A model generated the notes under the pieces. The model was not told the origin of the DNA. It made no database searches and saw only the letters and a program-made list of their open reading frames with translations. DNA of 64,000 nucleotides from Neobacillus sp. FSL H8-0543 (GTDB taxonomy: Bacteria > Bacillota > Bacilli > Bacillales > Cytobacillaceae), in the NCBI RefSeq assembly GCF_038592905.1, contig NZ_CP151943.1, forward strand, positions 1,366,501 through 1,430,500, given 5' to 3'. Of this stretch, positions 55,387 through 63,957 are shown piece by piece (position 1 is the stretch's first letter; every line of letters begins with the position of its first letter). The translations under genes and the position numbers were made by a program.

Positions 55387-56126
55387 GTCCAATACTTGAG
55401 CTTAAGGATATCACCTATCAGGTACAGGAGAAAACCCTTCTCCGCATTCCAGAATTCCAAATCCAAAGTGGTGAATTTCTAGGAATCATGGGCCCTAATG
55501 GCGCAGGTAAAAGCACGTTTTTAAAAGTCATGGCCTTTCTTGAAAGTCGGAGTAATGGAGAGATTCTATATCGTGGGCAAGTCATTCCAAAAGGGAATCC
55601 CGCACTTGAATTACGGAGGAAATTCTCTATCGCCTTACAACAGGCGTTGCTTTTAGATGGAACAGTCTTCCAAAATATTGCGGTTGGGTTAAAACTACGA
55701 AAAACCCCTAAGAGTGTCATTAAAGAAAAAGTATATCTTTGGATGGATCAGTTTCAGATTAGTCACTTAGCGAAAAAGAACGTTCACTTACTTTCTGGTG
55801 GGGAGGCACAAAGGGTAAATTTGGCCAGAGCCATGATTGTTGAACCGGAAATTCTTTTTCTAGATGAACCGTTTTCCGCTCTAGACTTTCCTACGAAAAT
55901 AAAATTAATGGAAGACTTTAAACATATCATTGAAGCAGCTGGAACGACTACCGCTTTTGTTAGCCATGACTTGATGGAAATTAATTATCTGACCAATCGT
56001 CTAGCAATTATCGTGAACGGTGAGGTAAAGCAATGTGGACTGACACAAAGAGTTCTTGAACATCCTAATTCAGCCACCTCCCCCTTTCTTAATGAATGGA
56101 AAAAGTTTTATTCACAAAGTAGTTAA
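55383..56126 (+). CDS. tupC: Tungstate ABC transporter ATPase
   Basis: ATPase of 247 residues with Walker A GPNGAGKS (about residues 36-43), signature LLSGGEAQRVN, Walker B ILFLDEPFSALD and switch histidine FVSHDLME. Overlap with tupB shows coupled translation. It completes the regulator-tupA-tupB-tupC operon, which ends at a terminator. Confidence 0.92.
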   Translation: MSPILELKDITYQVQEKTLLRIPEFQIQSGEFLGIMGPNGAGKSTFLKVMAFLESRSNGEILYRGQVIPKGNPALELRRKFSIALQQALLLDGTVFQNIAVGLKLRKTPKSVIKEKVYLWMDQFQISHLAKKNVHLLSGGEAQRVNLARAMIVEPEILFLDEPFSALDFPTKIKLMEDFKHIIEAAGTTTAFVSHDLMEINYLTNRLAIIVNGEVKQCGLTQRVLEHPNSATSPFLNEWKKFYSQSS

Positions 56127-56155
56127 AACAGCTCGATTAATCGGGCTGTTTTTTA
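56125..56155 (+). terminator. Terminator of the tup operon
   Basis: AAAACAGCTCGATT pairs with AATCGGGCTGTTTT, followed by a T run. Confidence 0.85.
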
Positions 56156-56232
56156 TATGCTGTTCGTTGATTATTGATAGGGAGAAGACTAAAATATAGT
56201 TATTAACAGGTTCCTAGAAAGTGGGGAAAAAC

Positions 56233-56988
56233 ATGAAATACGCCATTATCACAGGTGCTTCTAGAGGTTTAGGCGAGGCGATCGCCAAAAGACTGCTGCA
56301 AGAACAAATAGCTGTTATTTCCGTTTCAAGGACAGAGAACGCGGAAATAAAAAGCTTTGCAATCCAAAAAGGCTTAACCTATAAACATCATTCCTGTAAT
56401 CTCGCCTTAGAAAATGAGGTCCAGGAAGTATTTTTGGATATTGCTCATCATATTTTCGAAAAAAATCCAGAGGAAATTTATCTTTTTAACAATGCAGGAG
56501 TTATTGAGCCCATCCATATTGTCGGAAATCTTGAACAAGCACCTGTAATTCGCAACATTCAAGTAAACTTAATTGCCCCCATCCTGCTCACCAATTTATT
56601 TTTTCAAAAAGCGGGGCAGACGGGCACAAAGGTACTTGCGATTAATATTACTTCCGGCGCCGCAAATCGACCAATCGAAGGCTGGAGTGTTTACTGCAGT
56701 GCCAAAGCCGGTATTAATATGTTTACGCAAACCGCTGCATTAGAACAAGCAGAGAAGAATTCCAATAATAAAATTATTGCCTTTAGTCCTGGTGTCATGG
56801 ATACAGATATGCAGGAAACCATTCGTTCTTCCTCTAAAGATGCTTTTAAGGATCTTGAAAGGTTTAAGGATCTTAAGGAAAGTAATAAGCTCTTAAAGGC
56901 AGAAGCAGTTGCTGACGCGCTAGTAGACTTAGTCCTTAAAGGGGAATCTGAAAGTGGCAGGGTTTACAGTATCAATGAACTGATTTAG
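56233..56988 (+). CDS. yueD: YueD-type short-chain dehydrogenase (benzil reductase-like)
   Basis: Short-chain dehydrogenase of 251 residues. The NADP-binding ITGASRGLGEAIAKRLL (about residues 6-22) is followed by NNAGV (about residue 88), the catalytic serine in NITSGAANRPIEGWSVYCSAKAG with Y-x3-K (about residues 155-160), and a FSPGVMDTDMQ block as in sepiapterin/benzil reductases. ATG at 56233 lies 6-8 bases after GTGGGG. The natural substrate is unknown. Its terminator directly abuts tandem array 3. Confidence 0.87.
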   Translation: MKYAIITGASRGLGEAIAKRLLQEQIAVISVSRTENAEIKSFAIQKGLTYKHHSCNLALENEVQEVFLDIAHHIFEKNPEEIYLFNNAGVIEPIHIVGNLEQAPVIRNIQVNLIAPILLTNLFFQKAGQTGTKVLAINITSGAANRPIEGWSVYCSAKAGINMFTQTAALEQAEKNSNNKIIAFSPGVMDTDMQETIRSSSKDAFKDLERFKDLKESNKLLKAEAVADALVDLVLKGESESGRVYSINELI

Positions 56989-56989
56989 A

Positions 56990-57024
56990 CAAAAAACCCA
57001 GATTACTAATCTGGGCTTCTTTTT
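56990..57024 (+). terminator. Terminator of the yueD-type gene
   Basis: CCCAGATT pairs with AATCTGGG, followed by CTTCTTTTT. The first unit of array 3 starts in this T-rich tail. Confidence 0.88.
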
Positions 57025-58390
57025 GTTACCGCTCTTACCTTTTTCGTAGGTCTCGGGCATCATAGACCTCCTTTGGTTACCGCTCTTACTTTTTTTTGAA
57101 GGGCTCGGGCATCATAGATGTCCTTTGGTTACCGCTCATATCTTTTTTCGAAGGTCTCGGGCATCATAGATGTCCTTTGGTTACCTCTCTTACCTTTTTC
57201 GTAGGTCTCGGGCATCATAGACCTCCTTTGGTTACCGCTCTTACTTTTTTACGAAGGGCTCGGGCATCATAGATCTCCTTTGGTTACCGCTCTTACCTTT
57301 TTTCGTAGCTCTCGGGCATCATAGATGTCCTTTGGTTACCGCTCTTACCTTTTTTTGAAGGGCTCGGGCATCATAGACCTCCTTTGGTTACCGCTCTTAC
57401 TTTTTTACGAAGGTCTCGGGCATCATAGATGTCCTTTGGTTACCGCTCTAACCTTTTTTTGAAGGGCTCGGGCATCATAGATCACCTTTGGTTACCGCTC
57501 TTACCTTTTTTTGAAGGGCTCGGGCATCATAGATCACCTTTGATTACCGCTCTTACTTTTTTACGAAGGGCTCGGGCATCATAGATGTCCTTTGGTTACC
57601 GCTCTTACCTTTTTTCGTAGCTCTCGGGCATCATAGATGTCCTTTGGTTACCGCTCTTACCTTTTTTTGAAGGGCTCGGGCATCATAGATGTCCTTTGGT
57701 TACCGCTCTTACCTTTTTTCGTAGCTCTCGGGCATCATAGATGTCCTTTGGTTACCGCTCTTACCTTTTTTCGAAGGGCTCGGGCATCATAGATGTCCTT
57801 TGGTTACCGCTCTAACCTTTTTTGAAGGGCTCGGGCATCATAGACCTTCTTTGGTTACCGCTCTTACCTTTTTTCGAAGGGCTCGGGCATCATAGAGATC
57901 TCCTTTGGTTACCGCTCTTACCTTTTTCCAAGGGCTCGGGCATCATAGATGTCCTTTGGTTACCGCTCTAACCTTTTTTTGAAGGGCTCGGGCATCATAG
58001 ACCTCCTTTGGTTACCGCTCTTACCTTTTTTCGTAGCTCTCGGGCATCATAGATCTCCTTTGGTTACCGCTCTTACCTTTTTTCGAAGGGCTCGGGCATC
58101 ATAGATGTCCTTTGGTTACCGCTCTTACCTTTTTTCGAAGGGCTCGGGCATCATAGATGTCCTTTGGTTACCGCTCTAACCTTTTTTTGAAGGGCTCGGG
58201 CATCATAGACCTCCTTTGGTTACCGCTCTTACCTTTTTTCGAAGGGCTCGGGCATCATAGAGACCTCCTTTGGTTACCGCTCTTACCTTTTTTCGTAGCT
58301 CTCGGGCATCATAGACCTCCTTTGGTTACCGCTCTTACTTTTTTACGAGGGCTCGGGCATCATAGATCACCTTTGGTTACCGCTCATCAG
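57025..58390. repeat. Tandem array 3: 27 units of about 52 bp
   Basis: Units begin GGTTACCGCTCTTACC and recur about every 52 bp from 57025 to 58376. Conserved parts are TTACCGCTC, CTCGGGCATCATAGA and CTTTGGTTAC. Variable parts are the T-run/centre (CCTTTTTTCGAAGGG, CTTTTTTACGAAGGG, ACCTTTTTCGTAGGT) and the linker (GATGTCC, GACCTCC, GATCTCC, GATCACC, or with two extra bases). Units with GATGTCC can form GGGCATC-ATA-GATGTCC. The array lies between yueD (+) and the histidine kinase gene (-). There is no unique spacer sequence, so it is not CRISPR. Confidence 0.96.
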
Positions 58391-58423
58391 GATTTTTGTA
58401 GTTTTCAGGCATCTATAAAACAA

Positions 58424-58476
58424 AAAAAATGAAAGAAGAAGAAATCTCTTCCTTCTGCTCTCATTTTTATTTTCTT
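58424..58476 (-). terminator. Probable terminator of the two-component operon
   Basis: An imperfect stem on the minus strand (AAAAATGA...TCATTTTT with an AGAAGGAAGAG/CTTCTTCTTT inner part) is followed by eight T. Confidence 0.5.
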
Positions 58477-58483
58477 CATAACT

Positions 58484-59857
58484 TTAGTCCTCTAACGGAA
58501 ACCAAAGAATAAAACTTGTTCCTTTATTCAATCTACTCGTTACTTTAATCGTTCCTTTATGGGCATCCATTAATGCCTTAACAATAGATAGACCAATTCC
58601 GACTCCGCCAGTTTTTCGATCGCGGGATTTATCACCGCGGTAGAAACGCTCAAATATATGCGGTAGATCATCCTCTGCCATGCCCGCCCCTTCATCTTGA
58701 ACCTTGAAACCTACAAATCCCTCCTTTTGGGATGAAACAGAAATGGTTACATTCTTCCCTTCGGGTGTATATTTCAAGGCATTATTCAGGATGTTTGAAA
58801 GGATTTGCATCAGACGGTCTTTATCTGCTTCGAAGAATAGTTCCTCAGTAGGTTCTTCAATATGGAGATGAACCCCCTTCTTCTTGAAAGATGGTAAAAA
58901 CATCTCCCATAAGGCGCTTAGAACATTACCGGCTTCGACCTCTACTTTCTCCAATCTGATCTGCGGATTTTCGGCAGCAAGCAGTTTTTCAAGTTCATTA
59001 ACTAGCCGTACTAAACGCATTAACTCTTCATGGCTAGATTGCAAACGCTGCTGTGTTGGTTCCCAAATCCCGTCTTGATAGGCTTCAATTTGACTTCTCA
59101 AGGTGGCAAGCGGCGTCCGAAGTTCATGAGCCAAATCTCCAGTGAATTGTTTCCTCAACATCTCTCCCTTTGATAGGGTTACTGCAAGATTATTAAAGGA
59201 AATCGCAAGATGTTTTACCTCTGTCGGAAGTCCTGATAGAGGAATTCGGATATCCAGATTATGCTGCTGGAGCTGATTGGCTGCAAAAGAAACCTTATTT
59301 AAACCAGAAGTTAATTTTTTTGAAAAAATCATACTAAAGAGAATCGATAGCAAGATCGTTAAACAAACCGCCGCATAAATGTATAATTGAATGGTTTGAA
59401 TAAACTTGTATTCATCATCAATTAAGCCGACTGGATAAATGGCCACTAGTTTGCCGATAATCTTGTTATCTACCCTTAGTGTATAGGAATTAGAATGCCA
59501 TTCCTCCTCGTCTGGTTCAGGCTCTGCTAACCCTAGACTATTCAACATTCCTCTGATATTCGAGGAATCCATCTGTAGCTGGCCAAAGCGGTCATATAAT
59601 TGGAAATATAGCTGATCTGTCATCGCGTGCTCATGAAGTAAACCAAACACTGGATCACTTGTAAAATGTCCATGTTTCTTAAAGTCTTTTTCGACCTCGG
59701 TAATAATTCTATCAATATTCTTTTCGCGGTTTCGGTCAAGATAATTCTTAAAGCTTTCTTCAAAGCCCCACTGCATAAAAAAGCTTACAAATAAAATTCC
59801 AATCATCGAGATGAGCACTAAATAAAAGAGAATCTTAGACCGGAGTGTTTGCAGCAT
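58484..59857 (-). CDS. Sensor histidine kinase with HAMP domain
   Basis: Membrane kinase of 457 residues. The first membrane segment is about residues 8-28, followed by an extracytoplasmic sensor of about 130 residues and a second membrane segment near 165-185, then HAMP. The phospho-acceptor motif is DLAHELRTPLATLRSQ (about residue 245). ATP-binding boxes N (LSNILNNALKYTP), G1 (VQDEGAGMAEDD) and F/G2 (RKTGGVGIGLSIV) are present. ATG at 59857 behind GGAGGGG overlaps the regulator gene by 23 bases. The stimulus is unknown. Confidence 0.93.
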   Translation of the reverse strand: MLQTLRSKILFYLVLISMIGILFVSFFMQWGFEESFKNYLDRNREKNIDRIITEVEKDFKKHGHFTSDPVFGLLHEHAMTDQLYFQLYDRFGQLQMDSSNIRGMLNSLGLAEPEPDEEEWHSNSYTLRVDNKIIGKLVAIYPVGLIDDEYKFIQTIQLYIYAAVCLTILLSILFSMIFSKKLTSGLNKVSFAANQLQQHNLDIRIPLSGLPTEVKHLAISFNNLAVTLSKGEMLRKQFTGDLAHELRTPLATLRSQIEAYQDGIWEPTQQRLQSSHEELMRLVRLVNELEKLLAAENPQIRLEKVEVEAGNVLSALWEMFLPSFKKKGVHLHIEEPTEELFFEADKDRLMQILSNILNNALKYTPEGKNVTISVSSQKEGFVGFKVQDEGAGMAEDDLPHIFERFYRGDKSRDRKTGGVGIGLSIVKALMDAHKGTIKVTSRLNKGTSFILWFPLED

Positions 59858-60545
59858 CCAATACCCCTCCAAATTTATAACCCATTCCGAAAACAGTTAC
59901 GATAAACGACGGCTGTCTTGAATCCAACTCGATTTTTTTACGGAGGTTTTTTATATGGGTATCCACACTGCGTTCGTAGCCCTCATAGTACATTCCTTCA
60001 TCCTGGATTTTTTCTAAAAGATCCATTCGGCTGTATACTCTGCCAGGATTTAATGCCATATTGGTTAAAAGCTTGTATTCGATTGGTGTTAAGGTAACAT
60101 CCTGTCCCTTAACGATTACTTCCTTCTTAGATAGATCTATAGCCAAGAGCCTGTCATTGAATTCGATGCGGTCAACCTTTTCGACTTTCTTAACACGTCT
60201 AAGTATGGCTTGTACGCGAACGACAACCTCTCTAGGACTAAAGGGCTTCGTTAAATAATCATCTGCCCCAATGACAATACCATTGATGCGATCATCTTCA
60301 GCGGACTTGGCTGTCAACATTATGATTGGCACATCTGATTCTTTGCGGACTAAACGGCATACTTCTTCACCGGAAATATCCGGCAGCATTAAATCTAACA
60401 CGATTAAATCAGGGTTTATATTTTTAGCCTTCTTTAGGGCATCAATTCCATTATCAGCACAGTGAATTTCATAGCCTTCTCTTTCAAGATAGGCTTCGAG
60501 GACTTCTAAAATTCTTTTTTCATCATCAACAAGTAGTATTTTCAT
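59835..60545 (-). CDS. OmpR-family response regulator
   Basis: Regulator of 236 residues. The receiver domain has acidic DDEKR at the N-terminus, the phospho-aspartate in LIVLDLMLPDISGEEV (about residue 52), the threonine in MLTAKS and the lysine in YLTKPFSPRE. The C-terminal winged helix (about residues 130-230) contains LTPIEYKLLTNMALNPGRVYS and RSVDTHIKNLRKKIE (about residue 195). ATG at 60545 behind GGGGAGTGAAAACC. Its kinase partner is the overlapping next gene; targets are unknown. Confidence 0.93.
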   Translation of the reverse strand: MKILLVDDEKRILEVLEAYLEREGYEIHCADNGIDALKKAKNINPDLIVLDLMLPDISGEEVCRLVRKESDVPIIMLTAKSAEDDRINGIVIGADDYLTKPFSPREVVVRVQAILRRVKKVEKVDRIEFNDRLLAIDLSKKEVIVKGQDVTLTPIEYKLLTNMALNPGRVYSRMDLLEKIQDEGMYYEGYERSVDTHIKNLRKKIELDSRQPSFIVTVFGMGYKFGGVLDAANTPV

Positions 60546-60801
60546 GGTTTTCACTCCCCTTAGCTTTAATATATCATTTCAGGGGATTACTTTTTTCAAC
60601 TTCACAAATTCACCACAATTTCTTCATAACATCTTCAATCTTTCTCGATAAGATGAACCTGTAGCAATGAAGGAGCTTCTTAACTCTTTAAGTTATAAAT
60701 GGTTTATAACTATCTTGCTCTCCCAAATTTAATCTCTCTTTTTTTACATACGGTTGTCCCGAACTGCGGGGCAGCCTATTTTTTTATAGTCTTGTTAAGT
60801 T

Positions 60802-60925
60802 TTGCGCTCCAGGTGCTTCGCTTTCCGCAGGAGGTCCGGGGAGCCTCCTCGGCGCTTAAGCGCCTGCGGGGTCTCCCCTGTCCCTTACTCCTGCAGGAGT
60901 CTCGCACCTTCCGCTCCAAACAAAA
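60802..60925. repeat. Inverted-repeat element, copy B
   Basis: Homologous to copy A at 50021-50154 over GCTCCAGG...CCTTCCGCTCCAA. Its arms read AGGTGC/GCACCT and GCAGG/CCTGC where copy A reads AGGCAC/GTGCCT and GCGGG/CCCGC, so pairing is kept by paired changes. The central hairpin GGCGC-TTAA-GCGCC is also kept. Confidence 0.85.
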
Positions 60926-60975
60926 TAGTAACAAACAATAATCTTCAATTCACCATTTAATAATGTTGGTAATAA

Positions 60976-61011
60976 AAAAATCCTTATCAGATTTTGATAA
61001 GGACTTTTTTG
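60976..61011 (-). terminator. Terminator of the nfeD-flotillin operon
   Basis: TCCTTATCA pairs with TTGATAAGGA, with T runs on both sides. Confidence 0.88.
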
Positions 61012-61014
61012 ACT

Positions 61015-62532
61015 TTATTCGTTATTCTTTTTTATCTCGCCTGTGAGCTCTTGAATGCTGTTTTTCACATTTGATTTTCCTGCATAGGTTTCGATTAATT
61101 CTTTGACATCGATTCCGCTTGTTGCTTTTAGAGATTCTTGCAGTCCTGCCATTAGGTTGGTTGCATAGCCGGTGATTTTATTCGCTCCGCCATTTACTCC
61201 AGAACCGCCTGTATCGACTACGGTAATCTTCTCAATATTGGAAAGCGGGCTTGCCACCTGCTTCGCATATTCTGGAAGCATTTTGATGATCATGTCTAAA
61301 ATAGCCGCTTGACCAAACTGTTCGAAGGCTTGGGCAATCTTTTCCTTTGCTTCTGCTTCTGCTAAACCTTTTAGACGGATAATTTCTGCCTCAGTTTGAC
61401 CCTGTGCTTTTTCCGATTCTGCTTTAGCAAGTCCATCTAAGCGGATTCGCTCTGCATCGGCCTTTGCCATTGCTTCAATCCGGTATTTATTGGCTTCTGC
61501 TTCTGCCATTTGCTTTGACTTATCCGCTGCGGCAGCTTGTTCAACAGAGTATCTATCAGCATCGGCCTTTTTCTTCACTTCAGAGTCATATTGGCGTTCA
61601 CGACGAAGTATCTCTTTTTCTTCTAATTCAATTTGCTTCTGTCTTTCAATAATCTTAATTTGCATTTCCTGTTCCATAACTTCTTGCTTCGAGCGCGCAC
61701 TTTCAAGGTCATACGCTTGGTCAGCACGGGCTTTGGCAATATCTTGTTCCCTACGGAACTCAGCAATTTTCAATTGATTAATTTTCTCCGCCTCTGCAAT
61801 TTCAGTTTTACGCTCTAATTCGGAACGTGTGGCATCCTTTGCCGCTTCGGCTCTTTTTATTCTTGTTTCCATATCGGCTTCTGCGGTTGCAATATCCGCA
61901 TCTCGCTTGACTTGTGCGATACGCGGTTTACCGAGCGAGTCTAGGTAACCGTTTTTATCACGGACGTCTTTGATCGTAAAGGATACAATCACAAGACCCA
62001 TTTTAGCTAAATCCTGTGATGCGACCCTTTGTACCTCTTGTGAAAATTTATCACGGTTTTTATAAATCTCCTCAACGGTCATAGAGCCGAGAATAGACCG
62101 TAAGTGGCCCTCAAGAACTTCCCTTGCTTCACTTTCACGATCTTCTTTTGCCTTACCAAGATATTGCTCAGCAGCTGTGGCAATTTCAGAAATCGATCCG
62201 CCGATTTTAATAATTGCTGTTCCATCGGCCATAACTGGAACACCTTGCTCGGTATAAACCTCTGGAGTTGTAACTTCTAATTTACTAGACAGTAAGCTTA
62301 GTGGCTTTGCCTGTTGAAAGACCGGTAAGATAAAGCTACCGCCACCTCGAATGATTTTAATCTTATTCCCAGATTCATCAACATGAACACTGCCGCTTCC
62401 TAAAAAACTTCCAGTAACAATTAATGCCTCATCTGGTCCTGCTGTCCGATACTTAGTAACAAATACGCCAATAAGTGCTAAAATAATAAATACTGCAATA
62501 CCAATAACAATCCAAATACTTCCAAATTCCAT
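61015..62532 (-). CDS. floT: Flotillin-like membrane scaffold protein
   Basis: Membrane-domain (lipid raft) scaffold protein of 505 residues. An N-terminal hydrophobic hairpin-like segment (IWIVIGIAVFIILALIGVF, residues 6-24) anchors it. An SPFH/prohibitin domain follows (about residues 30-200, with GHLRSILGSMTVEEI). A long coiled coil rich in Glu, Ala, Lys and Arg runs to about residue 400, and the tail is Gly-rich (VVDTGGSGVNGGANK). ATG behind GGGGGTAGATTAG. It follows the NfeD gene by 12 bp, the B. subtilis yuaF-yuaG arrangement. Confidence 0.95.
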   Translation of the reverse strand: MEFGSIWIVIGIAVFIILALIGVFVTKYRTAGPDEALIVTGSFLGSGSVHVDESGNKIKIIRGGGSFILPVFQQAKPLSLLSSKLEVTTPEVYTEQGVPVMADGTAIIKIGGSISEIATAAEQYLGKAKEDRESEAREVLEGHLRSILGSMTVEEIYKNRDKFSQEVQRVASQDLAKMGLVIVSFTIKDVRDKNGYLDSLGKPRIAQVKRDADIATAEADMETRIKRAEAAKDATRSELERKTEIAEAEKINQLKIAEFRREQDIAKARADQAYDLESARSKQEVMEQEMQIKIIERQKQIELEEKEILRRERQYDSEVKKKADADRYSVEQAAAADKSKQMAEAEANKYRIEAMAKADAERIRLDGLAKAESEKAQGQTEAEIIRLKGLAEAEAKEKIAQAFEQFGQAAILDMIIKMLPEYAKQVASPLSNIEKITVVDTGGSGVNGGANKITGYATNLMAGLQESLKATSGIDVKELIETYAGKSNVKNSIQELTGEIKKNNE

Positions 62533-62544
62533 CTAATCTACCCC

Positions 62545-63081
62545 CTACAAATATCTCTCTGCTTCTTGATGGGCCGTCACTTGGAGGACTCCATCTTTGA
62601 CTTGGACAATAAGCACATTGGTGCCATTTGCAATTTGTTCTCCTTCAAAACCTACCGCCGGTTTGGCAATTCGGCCGCTAATACTTTCAATCATAACCTC
62701 TCCAAAGCCATCGGTAGGGATCGATGTAATCACCGTTCCTATTCTGCCTCTTAAATCTGACTCTTTATAAACAAGAGACTCCTCAGCCGATGACAATGGG
62801 ACGAGAACAAATACATTTAATAATGTGACGAGAATAAGTGCTGTTACTGCTGAAATCCCAAGGATTGCGATGGAATTTACTGAAGAAAGCCGTTCGAACA
62901 AATAGCCACTGGCCGAAAAAATTGTCACGAACGCAAAGATGATAACTGGATTTAGAAAATCTGGTCCATCAAAATGAACCACATCCGCAAACAGCACATA
63001 TAAAACTGTTAAAATACCTGAAATGATTAACCCATACATATAAATCGTTTCCATCGGCATATTGAACAGTTCCATAGGCAT
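62545..63081 (-). CDS. yuaF: NfeD-family membrane protein, flotillin partner
   Basis: Protein of 178 residues with three hydrophobic segments (about residues 15-33, 42-60 and 70-95) followed by a C-terminal OB-fold NfeD domain (LRGRIGTVITSIPTDGFGEVMIES in part, with GTNVLIVQVKDGVLQVTA). NfeD proteins are usually paired with SPFH proteins; here floT follows directly. The start is uncertain between ATG 63081 (close to GAAGGG) and ATG 63075. Membrane role in raft-like domains by homology. Confidence 0.88.
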   Translation of the reverse strand: MPMELFNMPMETIYMYGLIISGILTVLYVLFADVVHFDGPDFLNPVIIFAFVTIFSASGYLFERLSSVNSIAILGISAVTALILVTLLNVFVLVPLSSAEESLVYKESDLRGRIGTVITSIPTDGFGEVMIESISGRIAKPAVGFEGEQIANGTNVLIVQVKDGVLQVTAHQEAERYL

Positions 63082-63171
63082 CAATCCCTTCTTGTGTATA
63101 CAACTTTTATACGGTTAAATAGTAGGAAAAGTTTCACTATTTAACTAAATTTTACCTTATAAATGAAATAA

Positions 63172-63198
63172 GTGCTATGGCTCTTGGCCATAACACTT
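63172..63198 (-). terminator. Terminator of the amino-acid ABC operon
   Basis: GTGTTATGGC pairs with GCCATAGCAC on the minus strand. The following tract is T-rich but interrupted. Confidence 0.6.
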
Positions 63199-63204
63199 TA
63201 CAAT

Positions 63205-63942
63205 TTATTGAATCATATTTAAAAATTTCTTTGTTCGTTCTTCTTTTGGGTTATTAAATATCTCCCCTGGTCTGTTTTGTTCGACAATGACACCTTGGTC
63301 CATAAAGATGACTTCATCGGCCGCTTCCTGCGCAAAGCGCATTTCATGGGTGACAACAATCATCGTCATTCCCTCTTTTGCAAGGTCCTTCATTACCTTC
63401 AATACCTCACCAACAAGTTCGGGGTCGAGTGCCGAGGTTGGTTCATCAAAGAGCATTACCCTTGGTTCCATCGCTAAAGCTCTGGCGATTCCAACACGCT
63501 GCTGCTGGCCACCCGAGAGTTGAACAGGAAAAAAGTCCTTTTTATCACCAAGTCCTACTTTTTCTAATAAGTTTTGTGCTCTTTTTCGTGCTTCCTCTTT
63601 CTTGATGCCTTTGACAATTATTGGTCCCTCCATTACGTTATCAAGGGCCGTTTTGTGCGGGAATAAGTTGTAGTTTTGAAACACCATCCCTGTTAAACGC
63701 CGAAAGCTCGCAATATTTTTCTTGGCTACCGACCTTGAGAAGTCTAACGTTTGGCCATCAATTGTTATTAATCCTTTTGTAGCTGTTTCCAGTATATTCA
63801 AACAGCGGAGCATCGTTGTCTTTCCAGAACCAGACGGTCCAATGACAACAACAACCTTGCCTTTTTCAACCTCGAGATCAATCCCCTTTAGTACTTCCAG
63901 TTGGCCAAATTGCTTATAAAGCCCTTTAATTAAAATCATCAT
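63205..63942 (-). CDS. Polar amino-acid ABC transporter ATPase
   Basis: ATPase of 245 residues of the GlnQ/HisP class with Walker A GPSGSGKT (about residues 35-42), signature [10 protein letters not shown], Walker [13 protein letters not shown] and switch histidine VVTHEMRF. The [19 protein letters not shown] segment is typical of amino-acid importers, closest in feel to the cystine/glutamine group. ATG at 63942 behind AAAGGGTGAGC. The permease gene ends 15 bp upstream. The substrate cannot be assigned. Confidence 0.92.
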   Translation of the reverse strand: MMILIKGLYKQFGQLEVLKGIDLEVEKGKVVVVIGPSGSGKTTMLRCLNILETATKGLITIDGQTLDFSRSVAKKNIASFRRLTGMVFQNYNLFPHKTALDNVMEGPIIVKGIKKEEARKRAQNLLEKVGLGDKKDFFPVQLSGGQQQRVGIARALAMEPRVMLFDEPTSALDPELVGEVLKVMKDLAKEGMTMIVVTHEMRFAQEAADEVIFMDQGVIVEQNRPGEIFNNPKEERTKKFLNMIQ

Positions 63943-63957
63943 GCTCACCCTTTCCTA

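Larger units (their letters stand above)
60546..61014. other. Spacer between response regulator and flotillin genes
   Basis: Contains the presumed promoter of the two-component operon near 60550-60650, inverted-repeat copy B and the flotillin terminator. No gene is supported. An 80-codon reading at 60699-60941 runs through the repeat and is spurious. Confidence 0.6.

Noticed and set aside
57025-58432. CRISPR array or coding reading in array 3 (for example 58157-58432)
   Set aside because: Units are contiguous and similar throughout, without unique spacers between constant repeats, and no cas genes are present. The reading has no ribosome site.
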